Assembly (NCBI RefSeq): GCF_049727805.1
Contig: NZ_JBCNYA010000020.1
Location: 1-64,000, forward strand
DNA from: Frateuria_A sp049727805
GTDB lineage: Bacteria > Pseudomonadota > Gammaproteobacteria > Xanthomonadales > Rhodanobacteraceae
Length of the DNA stretch: 64,000 nucleotides
Direction of reading: 5' to 3'
Part shown: positions 24,572-34,454 of the stretch, piece after piece
How the letters are laid out: each line of letters starts with the position of its first letter
How positions within the stretch are numbered: the first letter of the stretch is position 1
The notes under the pieces: generated by a model
Databases searched by the model: none
Seen by the model: the letters and a program-made list of their open reading frames with translations, nothing else
What the model was told of the DNA's origin: nothing
Position numbers and translations under genes: made by a program

Positions 24572-25672
24572 ATGAACGCCTTGCTGGATGCCACGCTGGA
24601 GCACCTGCGCGCGCTGGTCGCCTTCGACACGCGCAACCCGCCGCGCGCGATCGGCACCGACGGCATCTTCGACTACCTGCGTGCGCAATTGCCGGGCTTC
24701 CAGGTGACCGTGACCGACCATGGCGCCGGCGCCGTGACGCTGCATGCCGTGCGTGGCCAGCCGCGGCTGCTGTTCAACGTGCACCTGGACACCGTGCCCG
24801 ACTCGCCGGCCTGGAGCGCCGATCCGCACGTCCTGCGCGTGAGCGACGACAAGGCGGTCGGCCTGGGCGCCTGCGACATCAAGGGCGCCGCCGCGGCTTT
24901 GCTGGCGGTGGCGCAGGCCACCGAGGGCCCGCTGGGGTTGCTGTTCTCCACCGACGAGGAGGCCAACGACGCGCGCTGCATCGCCGGCTTTCTCGCCGGT
25001 GCGCCGGCCTATGAAGCGGTGATCGTGGCCGAGCCTACGCGTGGCGAGGCGGTGCTGGCGCATCGCGGCATCCAGTCGGTACTGATGCGTTTCGCCGGCC
25101 AGGCTGGCCATGCTTCGGGCGAGCAGAAGCCGACCGACAGCGCACTGCACCAGGCCATGCGCTGGGGCACGGCGGCACTGGATTTCGTCGTCGCGCAGTC
25201 GCACGAGCGCTTCGGTGGGCTGACCGGCCTGCGCTTCAATATCGGCCGCGTGGAAGGCGGCATCAAAGCCAACGTGATCGCGCCGGCGGCCGAGCTGCGC
25301 TTCGGTTTCCGGCCGTTGCCGACGATGGACCCGGACGGCCTGCTCGCGCGTTTCCGCGGCCTGGGCGAGGTGTCGCCCGTGCATTTCGAGGAGACCTTTC
25401 GCGGTGCCTCGCTGCCGGCGGGCGACACCGCCACGGCGGAGGCACGGCGCCTGTCGGCGCGCGACTTGGCCGACGAGCTCGAACTGCCGATCGGCAACGC
25501 CGTCGACTTCTGGACCGAAGCGGCGCTGTTCTCCGCGGCCGGCTATACCGCCTTCGTCTACGGCCCGGGCGACATCGCCCAGGCGCACAGCGCGGACGAA
25601 TGGGTCGCGCTCGACCAGTTGCAGCACTACACAAACAACCTCTACCGGATCGTCAGCCGTGGAAACGCATAA
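24572..25672 (+). CDS. argE: Acetylornithine/acetylcitrulline deacetylase (M20 family)
   Basis: The 366-residue M20 metallohydrolase has its first metal ligand at H71 with D73 (FNVHLDTVPD), a shared Asp in GACDIKG, and the catalytic Glu pair in STDEEAND. In a pathway with AOTCase the physiological substrate should be N-acetylcitrulline, as shown for the Xanthomonas orthologue; acetylornithine is the annotation default. ATG at 24572 follows a GGAGAG site; an ATG five codons upstream is less well placed. The end overlaps argB by 14 bases. Confidence 0.9.
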   Translation: MNALLDATLEHLRALVAFDTRNPPRAIGTDGIFDYLRAQLPGFQVTVTDHGAGAVTLHAVRGQPRLLFNVHLDTVPDSPAWSADPHVLRVSDDKAVGLGACDIKGAAAALLAVAQATEGPLGLLFSTDEEANDARCIAGFLAGAPAYEAVIVAEPTRGEAVLAHRGIQSVLMRFAGQAGHASGEQKPTDSALHQAMRWGTAALDFVVAQSHERFGGLTGLRFNIGRVEGGIKANVIAPAAELRFGFRPLPTMDPDGLLARFRGLGEVSPVHFEETFRGASLPAGDTATAEARRLSARDLADELELPIGNAVDFWTEAALFSAAGYTAFVYGPGDIAQAHSADEWVALDQLQHYTNNLYRIVSRGNA

Positions 25673-27002
25673 GCACACCCGCCAGACCATCGTGCGCCTG
25701 CTCTCGGCGATGGGCAGCGCGAAGGAAATCCAGCAGTACCTCAAGCGCTTCTCCCAGATGGACGCCAAGCGCTTCGCCGTGGTCAAGGTCGGCGGCGCAG
25801 TGCTGCGCGACGACCTGCCGGCGCTGGCCTCGTCGCTGACCTTCCTGCAGCAGGTGGGCCTCACCCCGATCGTGCTGCATGGCGCCGGGCCGCAACTGGA
25901 CCAGGAGCTGGCCGCCGCCGGCATCGCCAAGCAGACCGTCGGCGGCCTGCGCGTGACCACGCCGCAGGCGCTGGGCATCGTGCGCCGCGTGTTCCAGCAG
26001 CAGAACCTGCGCCTGGTCGACGCGCTGCATGCGATGGACACGCGCGCCGTGTCGGTGGCGTCGGGCGTCTTTACGTCCGATTACCTCGACCGCGACGCGC
26101 TGGGCATGGTCGGCAAGGTCACCGGCATCGAGCTCGCGCCGATCGAGGCAGCGCTGCGCGCGAACGCGATTCCGGTGATCGCCAGCCTGGGCGAGACGGC
26201 CGAAGGCCAGTTGCTCAACATCAACGCGGACGTGGCGGCGAACGAACTGGTGCGCGTGCTGCAGCCGTACAAGATCGTGTTCCTCACCGGCACCGGCGGC
26301 CTGCTCGACGGGCAGGGGCAGGTGATCGACTCGATCAACCTTTCCACCGAGTACGACCATCTGATGGCGCAGCCATGGATCGACGGCGGCATGCGGCTGA
26401 AGATCGAACAGATCGCCGACCTGCTGGCGGACCTGCCGCTGACCTCGTCCGTGTCGATCACGCGTCCCTCGGAGCTGGCCAAGGAGCTGTTCACCCATCG
26501 CGGGTCGGGCACGCTGGTACGGCGCGGCGAGAAGGTGCTCGCGTTCGATTCGTGGGACGGCGTGGATCGCGGGCGCATGCGCGGGCTGATCGAATCGAGC
26601 TTCGGCCGCGCCCTGGTGCCCGACTATTTCGAGCGCACCCGGCCCTGGCGCATCTACGTGAGCGAGAACTACCGCGCCGCGATGATCCTGACCCGGGAGG
26701 AGGGCATGGCCTACCTGGACAAGTTCGCCGTGCTCGACGACGCGCAGGGCGAAGGCCTGGGCCGCGCGGTATGGCTGGTGATGCGCGAGGAGAATCCGCA
26801 GCTGTTCTGGCGCTCGCGCCACGGCAACAACGTCAACCCGTTCTACGACGCCGAGTGCGACGGCTCGCTCAAGCAGCCGCGCTGGAAGGTGTACTGGTAC
26901 GGCATCGACGATTTCCGCCAGATCGAACGCTGCGTGGCGCATTGCGCGCAGCGGGTGCCGACACTCGTCGATGCGGCTCCCTTGAAAGACAACGCGGCTT
27001 GA
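25659..27002 (+). CDS. argB: Bifunctional N-acetylglutamate synthase/kinase
   Basis: The 447-residue protein fuses an amino-acid kinase domain (about 1-285) to a GNAT-type acetyltransferase domain (about 290-447). It thus makes N-acetylglutamate and phosphorylates it. Kinase motifs are VVKVGGAVLRDDL and VLHGAGPQLD; the C-terminal part has DKFAVLDDAQGEGLG, the acetyl-CoA loop, and FWRSRHGNNVN. The GTG at 25659, inside the end of argE, is chosen because it gives the HKHTRQTIVRLLS start that I recall from X. campestris; a later ATG at 25710 would cut conserved sequence. Such fusions are typical of Xanthomonas and relatives. Confidence 0.93.
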   Translation: METHKHTRQTIVRLLSAMGSAKEIQQYLKRFSQMDAKRFAVVKVGGAVLRDDLPALASSLTFLQQVGLTPIVLHGAGPQLDQELAAAGIAKQTVGGLRVTTPQALGIVRRVFQQQNLRLVDALHAMDTRAVSVASGVFTSDYLDRDALGMVGKVTGIELAPIEAALRANAIPVIASLGETAEGQLLNINADVAANELVRVLQPYKIVFLTGTGGLLDGQGQVIDSINLSTEYDHLMAQPWIDGGMRLKIEQIADLLADLPLTSSVSITRPSELAKELFTHRGSGTLVRRGEKVLAFDSWDGVDRGRMRGLIESSFGRALVPDYFERTRPWRIYVSENYRAAMILTREEGMAYLDKFAVLDDAQGEGLGRAVWLVMREENPQLFWRSRHGNNVNPFYDAECDGSLKQPRWKVYWYGIDDFRQIERCVAHCAQRVPTLVDAAPLKDNAA

Positions 27003-27014
27003 GGTTGTGGAAAG

Positions 27015-27971
27015 ATGACCGGAATGGGCAGGAAAACCGTAGGCATCGTCGGCGCGCGCGGCCACACCGGCGCCGAGCTGATCCGCCTGATCGCGCGCCA
27101 CCCGGCGCTCGAGCTGGCCTATGTCTCCTCGCGCGAACTGGACGGCCAGCGCGTGGACGCCCACGTGCCGGAGTACGCTGGCGAGCTGCGCTACAGCGCG
27201 CCCGCGCACGAGGACCTGCCTTCGCTTCAGGCCGACGTGGTGATCCTGGCGTTGCCCAACGGCAAGGCGGGCGCCTGCGTAGAGGCCTTCGACAAGGCCG
27301 GCGCCGATCCGCTGATCGTCGACCTCTCGGCCGACTACCGCTTCGACGAACGCTGGTACTACGGCCTGCCAGAGCTGACCCGCGAGCGCTGGCGCGGCCA
27401 GCGGCGGATCAGCAACCCGGGCTGCTACGCCACCGCGATCCAGCTGGCGGTCGCTCCGCTGAAGGATCTGCTCGCCGCGCCGCCGGTGTGCTTCGGCGTA
27501 TCCGGCTATTCCGGCGCGGGCACCACGCCTTCGGACAAGAACGATCCGGACAAGCTGCGCGACAACCTCATGCCGTATTCGCTCACCGGCCACATGCACG
27601 AGCACGAAGCATCGGTGCACCTGGGCGTGCCGGTGGAGTTCATGCCGCACGTCGCGCCGCATTTCCGCGGACTGACCGTCACCAGCAACCTGTACCTGGC
27701 GCGCGCGACGAAGCGCGAGGACGTGATCGCGCGCTTCCGCCACGCGTACGACGCCGAGCCGTTGGTGCAGGTCCTCGACGAAGCGCCCTGGGTCAGCCGC
27801 ATCGCCGGCCGGCACCATGCGGAGGTGGGCGGTTTCGCGATGGCCGCCGACGGACGCCGCGTGGTGGTGGTATCGACGCTGGACAACCTGCTCAAGGGCG
27901 CGGCGACGCAGGCCATGCAGAACATCAATCGCGCGCTGGGCCTGCCGGAATTGACGGCGATCCCGGCATGA
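27015..27971 (+). CDS. argC: N-acetyl-gamma-glutamyl-phosphate reductase
   Basis: ArgC reduces acetylglutamyl phosphate with NADPH. The 318 residues have the Rossmann start KTVGIVGARGHTGAELIRL and the catalytic cysteine C137 in NPGCYAT, with the late HHAEVGGFAM region. The ATG at 27015 is used; an ATG 3 codons later (27024) is equally possible. It is 12 bases after argB. Confidence 0.95.
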   Translation: MTGMGRKTVGIVGARGHTGAELIRLIARHPALELAYVSSRELDGQRVDAHVPEYAGELRYSAPAHEDLPSLQADVVILALPNGKAGACVEAFDKAGADPLIVDLSADYRFDERWYYGLPELTRERWRGQRRISNPGCYATAIQLAVAPLKDLLAAPPVCFGVSGYSGAGTTPSDKNDPDKLRDNLMPYSLTGHMHEHEASVHLGVPVEFMPHVAPHFRGLTVTSNLYLARATKREDVIARFRHAYDAEPLVQVLDEAPWVSRIAGRHHAEVGGFAMAADGRRVVVVSTLDNLLKGAATQAMQNINRALGLPELTAIPA

Positions 27972-27996
27972 AGCCCCGTTCCCGAAGGACACCACC

Positions 27997-29292
27997 ATGA
28001 CCGACCTCCTCTGGCAGAAGCCCGACGTCCAGGTGGACGCGCGCATCATGCGTTTCCTCGCCGGCAGCGACGTGCTGCTCGACCGCGAGTTCTTCCTGCA
28101 CGACATCGCCGCCAGCAAGGCGCACGTGGAAGGCCTGGCGCGCATCGGCGTGGTGTCGGCCGGCGAAGCCGCATCGCTTGCGCGCGAGCTCGACGCCTTG
28201 GCGGACGACTTCCGCTCCGGCGCGTTCGTGCTGGACGAGCGCTACGAGGATGGGCATTCGGCGATCGAGGCGCGACTCACCGAGCGCCTCGGCGACGCCG
28301 GCAGGCGCGTGCATACCGGGCGCAGCCGCAATGACCAGATCCTGGTGGCGACGCGGCTGTGGCTGAAGGAAAAGCTCGCCGCGCTCGCGACGCACTGCCG
28401 CGCCATCGCCTCGGTGTGCCTCGACCGCGCTGCGCAGCCGGCCCTGCCGCTGCCGGGCTACACGCACCTGCAGCGCGCGGTGGTGTCCTCCACCGGCATG
28501 TGGTTCGCCGGCTTTGCCGAGGGCTTCATCGACAACGCCCTGCGCGCGCAACAGACGCGAGCATGGATCGACGCCAACCCGCTGGGCACTGCCGCCGGCT
28601 ACGGCGTGAACCTGCCGCTCGACCGCGCGCATACCACCGAGGCGCTGGGCTTCTCGCGCATGCAGGCTTCGCCGGTCTACGCCCAGCTCTCCCGCGGCAA
28701 GTTCGAGATGGCCGCGCTCGAAGCGCTGGCCAGCGCGTTGCTGGACCTGCGCCGACTGGCCTGGGATCTGTCGTTGTTCACTACCGCCGAATTCGGCTTT
28801 GTCAGCCTGCCGCCGGAATACACCACAGGCAGCTCGATCATGCCCAACAAGCGCAACCCGGACGTGGTCGAGCTGCTGCGCGCCAGCTATGCCACGGTGG
28901 CGGCGGCGCGTTGCGAGATCGAGCAACTGCTGTCGCTGCCCTCGGGCTACCAGCGCGACCTGCAGTTCTCCAAGGGCTCGCTGTTCCACGGCATGACCCA
29001 TGGCCTGGCCGCGCTGGAACTGGTGCCCGACCTGGTCGGCCGCCTGCGCTGGAACGAGGCAGCCATGCGCGCGGCGATCGAGCCGGCGATGTATGCCACC
29101 GACGTGGCGATCGAGCAGGCCGCGCAAGGCGTGCCGTTCCGCGACGCCTACCGCGCGGCCGCCGCGGCCGTGTCCACGGCCGGCGAAGGCCGCACGCCGG
29201 AACGCAGCCTGGCCGAGCGTGTGTCGCCCGGCGGCGGCGCGGACCTGCGGCTGGATGAACTGGCCGCGCGCCTGCGTGCCCTACCAGGCTGA
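27997..29292 (+). CDS. argH: Argininosuccinate lyase
   Basis: ArgH cleaves argininosuccinate to arginine and fumarate. The 431-residue protein shows HTGRSRNDQ, the TxxxR-type helices and the family signature TGSSIMPNKRNPD with the catalytic serine loop. It is last in the operon; no proBA follows, unlike some Xanthomonas clusters. Confidence 0.95.
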   Translation: MTDLLWQKPDVQVDARIMRFLAGSDVLLDREFFLHDIAASKAHVEGLARIGVVSAGEAASLARELDALADDFRSGAFVLDERYEDGHSAIEARLTERLGDAGRRVHTGRSRNDQILVATRLWLKEKLAALATHCRAIASVCLDRAAQPALPLPGYTHLQRAVVSSTGMWFAGFAEGFIDNALRAQQTRAWIDANPLGTAAGYGVNLPLDRAHTTEALGFSRMQASPVYAQLSRGKFEMAALEALASALLDLRRLAWDLSLFTTAEFGFVSLPPEYTTGSSIMPNKRNPDVVELLRASYATVAAARCEIEQLLSLPSGYQRDLQFSKGSLFHGMTHGLAALELVPDLVGRLRWNEAAMRAAIEPAMYATDVAIEQAAQGVPFRDAYRAAAAAVSTAGEGRTPERSLAERVSPGGGADLRLDELAARLRALPG

Positions 29293-29449
29293 ACCGCCAT
29301 TCAGTCCGCTTGAGGGCCGTTTCACAACGCCGCGTCGATACTCGCGGGCATGCCTTCGACCACGCCCGCAAAGCATCGCAAGGCCCGGCATGCCGCGCTG
29401 ATCAGCGGTGGTGATCGCCGTGATCGGGGCTGAAGGCGCAAACGGCGGC

Positions 29450-31969
29450 ATGCCGAGGGCGCTGCTGGCGGCCGAGCAGGCGGCGATCCTGGGGCAACTG
29501 GCCGAGGGCGTGATCCTGACCGATACGGCCGGTCGGATCACCTACGTGAACGATGCCGCGGCGCGCCTGCACGGGGGCCGCCATCTCGGCATCGGCCCGG
29601 ACGACTACGCGAGCACCTACCACCTGCTGACCGAGGATGGGCGGCCCTATGCACCCGCCCAACTGCCGTTGGCGCGGGCGGTGCTGCATGGCGAAGTCGT
29701 CGCCGATGCGCGGTGGCGGATCCGCCGTGCCGATGGCACGGAGATCATTGCGCAAGGCTCCGCGCGGCCGATCCAGGACAGCGATGGCAAACGCCTGGGC
29801 GCGGTGCTCACCATGCACGACGATACCGCGCGCCTGCAGGCCGAGCAGGCCCTGCGCGAAGAGAGCCAGGCACTGGAAACGCTCAACCATGTCGGCGCGG
29901 CGGTGGCCAGCGAACTGGAATTGGGGCGGATCGTGCAGACGGTCACCGATGCCGGCGTCGGGCTGATCGGCGCCAGCATGGGGGCGTTCTTCTACAACGC
30001 CACCAACGAGGCAGGCGAGAGCATGCTGCTCTACGCCCTCTCCGGCATCGACCGGCACGCATTCGACCGCTACCCCATGCCACGGGGCAGCCTGTTGTTC
30101 CGACCCACGCTAGCCGGCGAAAGCCTGGTGCGTTGCGATGACGTCCTGCTCGACCCACGCTATGGCAAGAGCCCGCCCTACCATGGCCTGCCGCCGGGCC
30201 ATCCGCCCGTGCGCAGCTACCTAGGGGTGCCGGTGGTTTCGCGCTCGGGCCGGGTGCTGGGCGGGCTTTTCTTCGGCCATCCGGAGCCGGGGCGGTTCTC
30301 GCCGCGGCACGAGCGCTTGATGGCGGGCATCGCCGCGCACGCGGCCATCGCCATCGACAATGCGAACCTGTATGCGGTGGCGCAGCGGGAGATCGGCGAA
30401 CGCCGCGCCGCCGAGGAGCGCCTGCGCGAACTCAACGAGACGCTGGAGCAACGCGTCGAGGCGCGCACGCGCGAGCGCGATCGTGCCTGGAAACACTCGC
30501 GCGACCTGCAGGCGGTGATCGACGACCGTGGTCGCTTCCTGCAGGTCAGCGATGCCTGGTGCACGGTGCTCGGCTGGCAGGCGGCGGAGGTGGTCGGGCA
30601 CCCGGCCTACACGTTCATCCATCCGGCCGACCGGCCCGCGGGCGATCGACCGTTCTTCGCCAGCCTGGCCAAGGGAGCTGCGTTCGAGAACCGCGTGCGG
30701 CACAAGGACGGTGGGTATCGCTGCATCTCCTGGGTGGCCAGCCAGGATGAGGACACGATCTACGCCAGCGGCCGCGACGTCACCGAGCAGAAGGAGCAGG
30801 CGCACGCGCTGGCGCAGGCCGAGGCGGCCCTGCGGCAAAGCCAGAAGATGGAGGCCGTCGGCCACCTGACCGGCGGCATTGCGCACGACTTCAACAACAT
30901 GCTGGCGGTGGTGATCGGCTCGCTCGACATGCTCAAGCGCCGCCTGCCCGAGGGTTCGCGCGAGCGGCGCCATGCCGGCAACGCGATGGAAGCGGCCGAT
31001 CGCGCGGCTACCCTGACCCAGCGGCTGCTGGCCTTCGCCCGCCAGCAGCCGCTGCACCCGAAGCCGGTGGATGCCAATGCCCTGGTCGCGGGCATGCACG
31101 AGTTGTTGCGCCATGCGATCGGGCCTGACGTCCGCCTGGAGGTCCAATCCGCGGACGGACTGTGGCCGACGCTGGCCGATGCCAACCAGCTGGAGAACGC
31201 CATCCTCAACCTTGCGGTCAACGCGCGCGATGCCATGCCCGAGGGCGGCCGGCTGGCGATCGAGACGGCGAACGTCACGCTCGAAGGGCGCCAGGCGGCC
31301 AGCCAACTGGACATGCCGGCAGGCGACTACGTTTCGATCACCGTGACCGACACCGGCATCGGCATGGCGCCGGAGATGGTCGCCCGTGCGTTCGATCCGT
31401 TCTTCACCACCAAGCAGGCGGGGCAGGGCACCGGCCTTGGACTGAGCCAGGTCTACGGCTTCGTGAAGCAGTCCGGCGGCCACGTGACGATCCATTCGGA
31501 ACTCGCACACGGAACCAGCGTGAGGATCTATCTGCTGCGGATGTCCGGCGAAGCGGACGGGCAGCAGGCCGACTCCGCGGCACCGCCGCTGCCGGCCGGG
31601 CGGCAGGAGCTCGTCCTGCTGGTGGACGACGAGCCGGCGGTGCGCCAGGTCAACGCCGACGCCTTGCGCGAGCTGGGCTACCGGGTGCTGGAAGCGGACG
31701 GCGCCGAGTCCGCGCTGGCGCTGCTCGGCGCGCACCCGGACGTCGCATTGTTGTTCACCGACGTGGTCATGCCCGACACAGACGGACGTCGGCTCGCGAC
31801 GGAAGCGCGCCAGCGCCGGCCCGGCCTGAAGGTGCTGCTCACCACCGGCTACTCGCCCGCGGTGGCCCGGCAGGACGGCACGCCGGGTGCGGACGTGCCG
31901 CTGCTGGGCAAGCCGTACACGCTCGATGAACTGGGCCGCAAACTGCGCCAGGTGCTGGAAGGCGCCTGA
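29450..31969 (+). CDS. Hybrid sensor histidine kinase (PAS-GAF-PAS-HisKA-HATPase-REC)
   Basis: The 839-residue protein has no obvious membrane segment or signal peptide. Order: PAS (about 10-125), GAF (about 140-315), a coiled coil with RLRELNETLEQRVEARTRER, PAS (about 345-465), HisKA with the phospho-histidine H479 in GGIAHDFNN, HATPase with AVNARDAMPEGG and GQGTGLGLSQVYG, and REC with D771 in FTDVVMPD. It is therefore a soluble hybrid kinase that could phosphorylate its own receiver. No response regulator gene is beside it. ATG 29450 is chosen over a GTG at 29408 that adds 14 residues. Its stop is 6 bases from the converging next gene. Confidence 0.88.
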   Translation: MPRALLAAEQAAILGQLAEGVILTDTAGRITYVNDAAARLHGGRHLGIGPDDYASTYHLLTEDGRPYAPAQLPLARAVLHGEVVADARWRIRRADGTEIIAQGSARPIQDSDGKRLGAVLTMHDDTARLQAEQALREESQALETLNHVGAAVASELELGRIVQTVTDAGVGLIGASMGAFFYNATNEAGESMLLYALSGIDRHAFDRYPMPRGSLLFRPTLAGESLVRCDDVLLDPRYGKSPPYHGLPPGHPPVRSYLGVPVVSRSGRVLGGLFFGHPEPGRFSPRHERLMAGIAAHAAIAIDNANLYAVAQREIGERRAAEERLRELNETLEQRVEARTRERDRAWKHSRDLQAVIDDRGRFLQVSDAWCTVLGWQAAEVVGHPAYTFIHPADRPAGDRPFFASLAKGAAFENRVRHKDGGYRCISWVASQDEDTIYASGRDVTEQKEQAHALAQAEAALRQSQKMEAVGHLTGGIAHDFNNMLAVVIGSLDMLKRRLPEGSRERRHAGNAMEAADRAATLTQRLLAFARQQPLHPKPVDANALVAGMHELLRHAIGPDVRLEVQSADGLWPTLADANQLENAILNLAVNARDAMPEGGRLAIETANVTLEGRQAASQLDMPAGDYVSITVTDTGIGMAPEMVARAFDPFFTTKQAGQGTGLGLSQVYGFVKQSGGHVTIHSELAHGTSVRIYLLRMSGEADGQQADSAAPPLPAGRQELVLLVDDEPAVRQVNADALRELGYRVLEADGAESALALLGAHPDVALLFTDVVMPDTDGRRLATEARQRRPGLKVLLTTGYSPAVARQDGTPGADVPLLGKPYTLDELGRKLRQVLEGA

Positions 31970-31975
31970 GCAGCG

Positions 31976-32476
31976 TCAGCCGTGCAGGTGCCCCTGGTGG
32001 CCAAGGTCGCGCGGCTGCTCGCTCCACATGCCGCGGGCGAAATCCAGCGCGCGCTCGACGAAGTTGCCCGCGGACTCCCAGTACATCGCGTCGCGCACGC
32101 GTACGCGCAGCACGGTCAGGTTGGGATCGTCCTTGCCGGAGAAGAACACGTTCTGCGCGGGCGACCACAGCTCCTCGATCAGCGCCTGGTCGCGATTGAT
32201 ACGCGCCCGCCCGCGCACGGAAACGTAGCGCATGTCGTTCTGGTTCGCGTAGGCGAGGTTCACGTCCAGGTCGTCGGTGAGCTGCTGGACCTTGGCACTG
32301 TCGGCCGCGGTGAAGAACACCAGGTCGCCCTCGGCGGTCAGCTTCAGCGTCTGCAGCGGCCGACTGACCAGCGAGCCGTCGGCGGCCTGGGTGGTGAGCA
32401 TCGCCACCTCGATGCCGTCGATCAGTTCGCCGAGCTTGCGCAGGTCGGCGTCGTCGCGTGGTGCGTCGTTTTCCAT
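31976..32476 (-). CDS. Pyridoxamine 5'-phosphate oxidase-fold (general stress) protein
   Basis: A 166-residue split-barrel flavin-binding protein of the PPOX/general-stress type. Typical segments are GIEVAMLTTQAADGSLVSRPLQ, LVFFTAADSAKVQQL and YVSVRGRARI. Such proteins bind FMN or F420 but few have known reactions. ATG 32476 is chosen, with AGAGGA eight bases upstream; a longer frame extends into low-complexity sequence. Confidence 0.85.
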   Translation of the reverse strand: MENDAPRDDADLRKLGELIDGIEVAMLTTQAADGSLVSRPLQTLKLTAEGDLVFFTAADSAKVQQLTDDLDVNLAYANQNDMRYVSVRGRARINRDQALIEELWSPAQNVFFSGKDDPNLTVLRVRVRDAMYWESAGNFVERALDFARGMWSEQPRDLGHQGHLHG

Positions 32477-32656
32477 CGCTCGATCCTCTGGAAGTGGGGC
32501 TTCCGAAGATGGCGCGGACGCCTTCAAGAGGGCATGAAATTGCCCAGCCGCGTGCCGCCCGATGCGCGGCGAATGTCGGTGCGAGCGCGGCGGCCCCCCG
32601 GTTGCGAGCCTCATCCTCTCGCCGCGCGCGTCCGGGCGCGGCGGCGGCGAAGCTCG

Positions 32657-33931
32657 CTACGCGCCGGCCCAGCGACGCACGGCTTCGGCGAAGGCCAGGC
32701 AGTCGGCGTGGCGGTTGTAGAGCGGTGCGGGGGAGATGCGGATGACATCCGGTTCGCGCCAGTCGCCGATGATGCCGTTGGCCATCAGGTACTCGAACAG
32801 CGCCCGCCCGCGTGCGCGGCCGCCGAGCACGCGGATCGACAGTTGCGCACCGCGGCGCGACGGATCGGCGGGCGTGACGATCTCCAGCACTTCCGGCAAC
32901 TGCGTGCGCACCAGCCATTCGAGATAGCCGGATAGCTTCAGCGATTTCTCGCGCAGCCGGTCCATGCCGGCACGGCGGAAGATCTCCAGCGATACGCGCA
33001 GCGGTACCAGCGCCAGGATCGGCGGATTGGACAACTGCCAGCCGTCGGCGCCGGGCGTGGGCACGAACTGCGGGCCCATCTGGAAGCGGGTGGTCTTGTC
33101 GTGTCCCCACCAGCCGGCGAAGCGCGGCAGTGCCTCGCGCGCATGGCGCTCGTGCACGAAGGCGCCACCGACCGCGCCAGGGCCGGCGTTCAGGTACTTG
33201 TAGCTGCACCAGATGGCGAAGTCCGCATCGCTGTCGTGCAGCGCCAACGGCAGGTTGCCGACCGCATGGGCAAGGTCGAAGCCGACCTGGCAGCCGCGCG
33301 CGTGGGCGAGGCTGGCAATGCGCTTGAGGTCAAAGGCCTGGCCGGTGCGGTACTGCACGCCCGGCAGCATCACCAGCGCGGTGCGCGCGCCGTGCTCGGC
33401 CAGCGCGCGTTCGAACGCGGCGTCGGAAATCGTGCCGTTGGGCTCGTCCGCTTCCAGCTCGATCAACGCCGCGGCCGGGTCGTAGCCGTGGAAGCGGATC
33501 TGCGATTCGACCGCGTAGCGGTCGGTGGGGAAGGCGCCGGCCTCGATCAGGATCGCGTGGCGTTCGGGCGTGGGGCGGTAGAAGCTCACCATCATCAGGT
33601 GCAGGTTCACGCCCAGCGTGTTCATCGCCACCACTTCGGAAGGCTGCGCGCCGACCACGTCGGCCAGGTCGTCGCGCACGAACTCGTGATAGTCCATCCA
33701 CGGCAGGCGGCCCTTGAAGTGGCCTTCGACGCCCAGCTCGCCCCAGTAGTCGAGCTCCGCCGAGATCGCCTCGCGCACGGCGCGCGGCTGCAGGCCGAGC
33801 GAGTTGCCGCAGAAGTAGTTCGAATCGCGGCCTTCGTGCGGGGGAATCAGAAACTCGCTGCGGAAGGCGCGCAGCGGATCGGCGTCATCGGCGGCGGCGG
33901 CCCATGCGGGCGTCGCCTGGTAATCGGTCAT
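32657..33931 (-). CDS. kynU: Kynureninase
   Basis: KynU cleaves kynurenine or 3-hydroxykynurenine to anthranilate or 3-hydroxyanthranilate plus alanine. The 424-residue PLP enzyme shows FCGNSLGLQP at the N-terminus, the Asp that binds the pyridine nitrogen in VGFDLAHAVGN, and the PLP lysine K245 in WCSYKYLNAGPG. It lies in an operon with an ACMSD gene, so the 3-hydroxyanthranilate branch is probable. The genes for tryptophan dioxygenase, kynurenine monooxygenase and 3-hydroxyanthranilate dioxygenase are not in the window. Confidence 0.95.
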   Translation of the reverse strand: MTDYQATPAWAAAADDADPLRAFRSEFLIPPHEGRDSNYFCGNSLGLQPRAVREAISAELDYWGELGVEGHFKGRLPWMDYHEFVRDDLADVVGAQPSEVVAMNTLGVNLHLMMVSFYRPTPERHAILIEAGAFPTDRYAVESQIRFHGYDPAAALIELEADEPNGTISDAAFERALAEHGARTALVMLPGVQYRTGQAFDLKRIASLAHARGCQVGFDLAHAVGNLPLALHDSDADFAIWCSYKYLNAGPGAVGGAFVHERHAREALPRFAGWWGHDKTTRFQMGPQFVPTPGADGWQLSNPPILALVPLRVSLEIFRRAGMDRLREKSLKLSGYLEWLVRTQLPEVLEIVTPADPSRRGAQLSIRVLGGRARGRALFEYLMANGIIGDWREPDVIRISPAPLYNRHADCLAFAEAVRRWAGA

Positions 33932-33941
33932 GCCTCGAACC

Positions 33942-34454
33942 TCATCGTGCCAGGCTGGTGGCGACCGCGCCGCAACCCCTGTCGAACGAGGCGGCCCAGG
34001 CGGCACCGGCCTCGCTGCGTTCGGGGCGCGCGCAGCGCAGGTGGATCGCGTGGTTGTTCTTGAACCAGTAGCGGTCGTCGTAGCGGTAGGCCGCGCCGTG
34101 TTCCTGCGCGGTGTAAGCGTAGCTGTTGGGACCGTCCGGATGGCCGGCGGCCTGGTATCCGGCCAGCGCGGCAGCCTTGCGGTTGGCGGCGCCGACGTAC
34201 TGTTCGAACGCGGCCAGGTCGCCCACCTGTTCCACTTCCACCGACACGTAGGAAAGGTTGTCGCGGGCGGTGGGCGACGGGTCGGGCACCTGGAACACGC
34301 GCATCTCCGGTTCGCCCTGGGTTTCCATGATGGAGACCCAGTTGTCCGGCGTGCTGAAACCCACGCTGCCGCCGGCCATGCTGACGTCGGTGGCGCAGGC
34401 GGTGCCGGCCAGCAGCAGTGCGCCGGCCACGAGGAGGATGCGGGTAGGGCTCAT
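33942..34454 (-). CDS. Small exported protein of unknown function in the kynurenine operon
   Basis: The 170-residue protein starts with a signal peptide (MSPTRILLVAGALLLAGTAC, then ATD). A cysteine ends the hydrophobic stretch, but the -3 to -1 residues (GTA) fit a lipobox poorly, so export by signal peptidase I is about as likely. The mature part has no domain that I recognise. It overlaps the upstream ACMSD gene by 4 bases (ATGA) and ends 10 bases before kynU, so all three are one transcription unit. The predicted periplasmic location is odd next to cytoplasmic enzymes. Confidence 0.75.
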   Translation of the reverse strand: MSPTRILLVAGALLLAGTACATDVSMAGGSVGFSTPDNWVSIMETQGEPEMRVFQVPDPSPTARDNLSYVSVEVEQVGDLAAFEQYVGAANRKAAALAGYQAAGHPDGPNSYAYTAQEHGAAYRYDDRYWFKNNHAIHLRCARPERSEAGAAWAASFDRGCGAVATSLAR

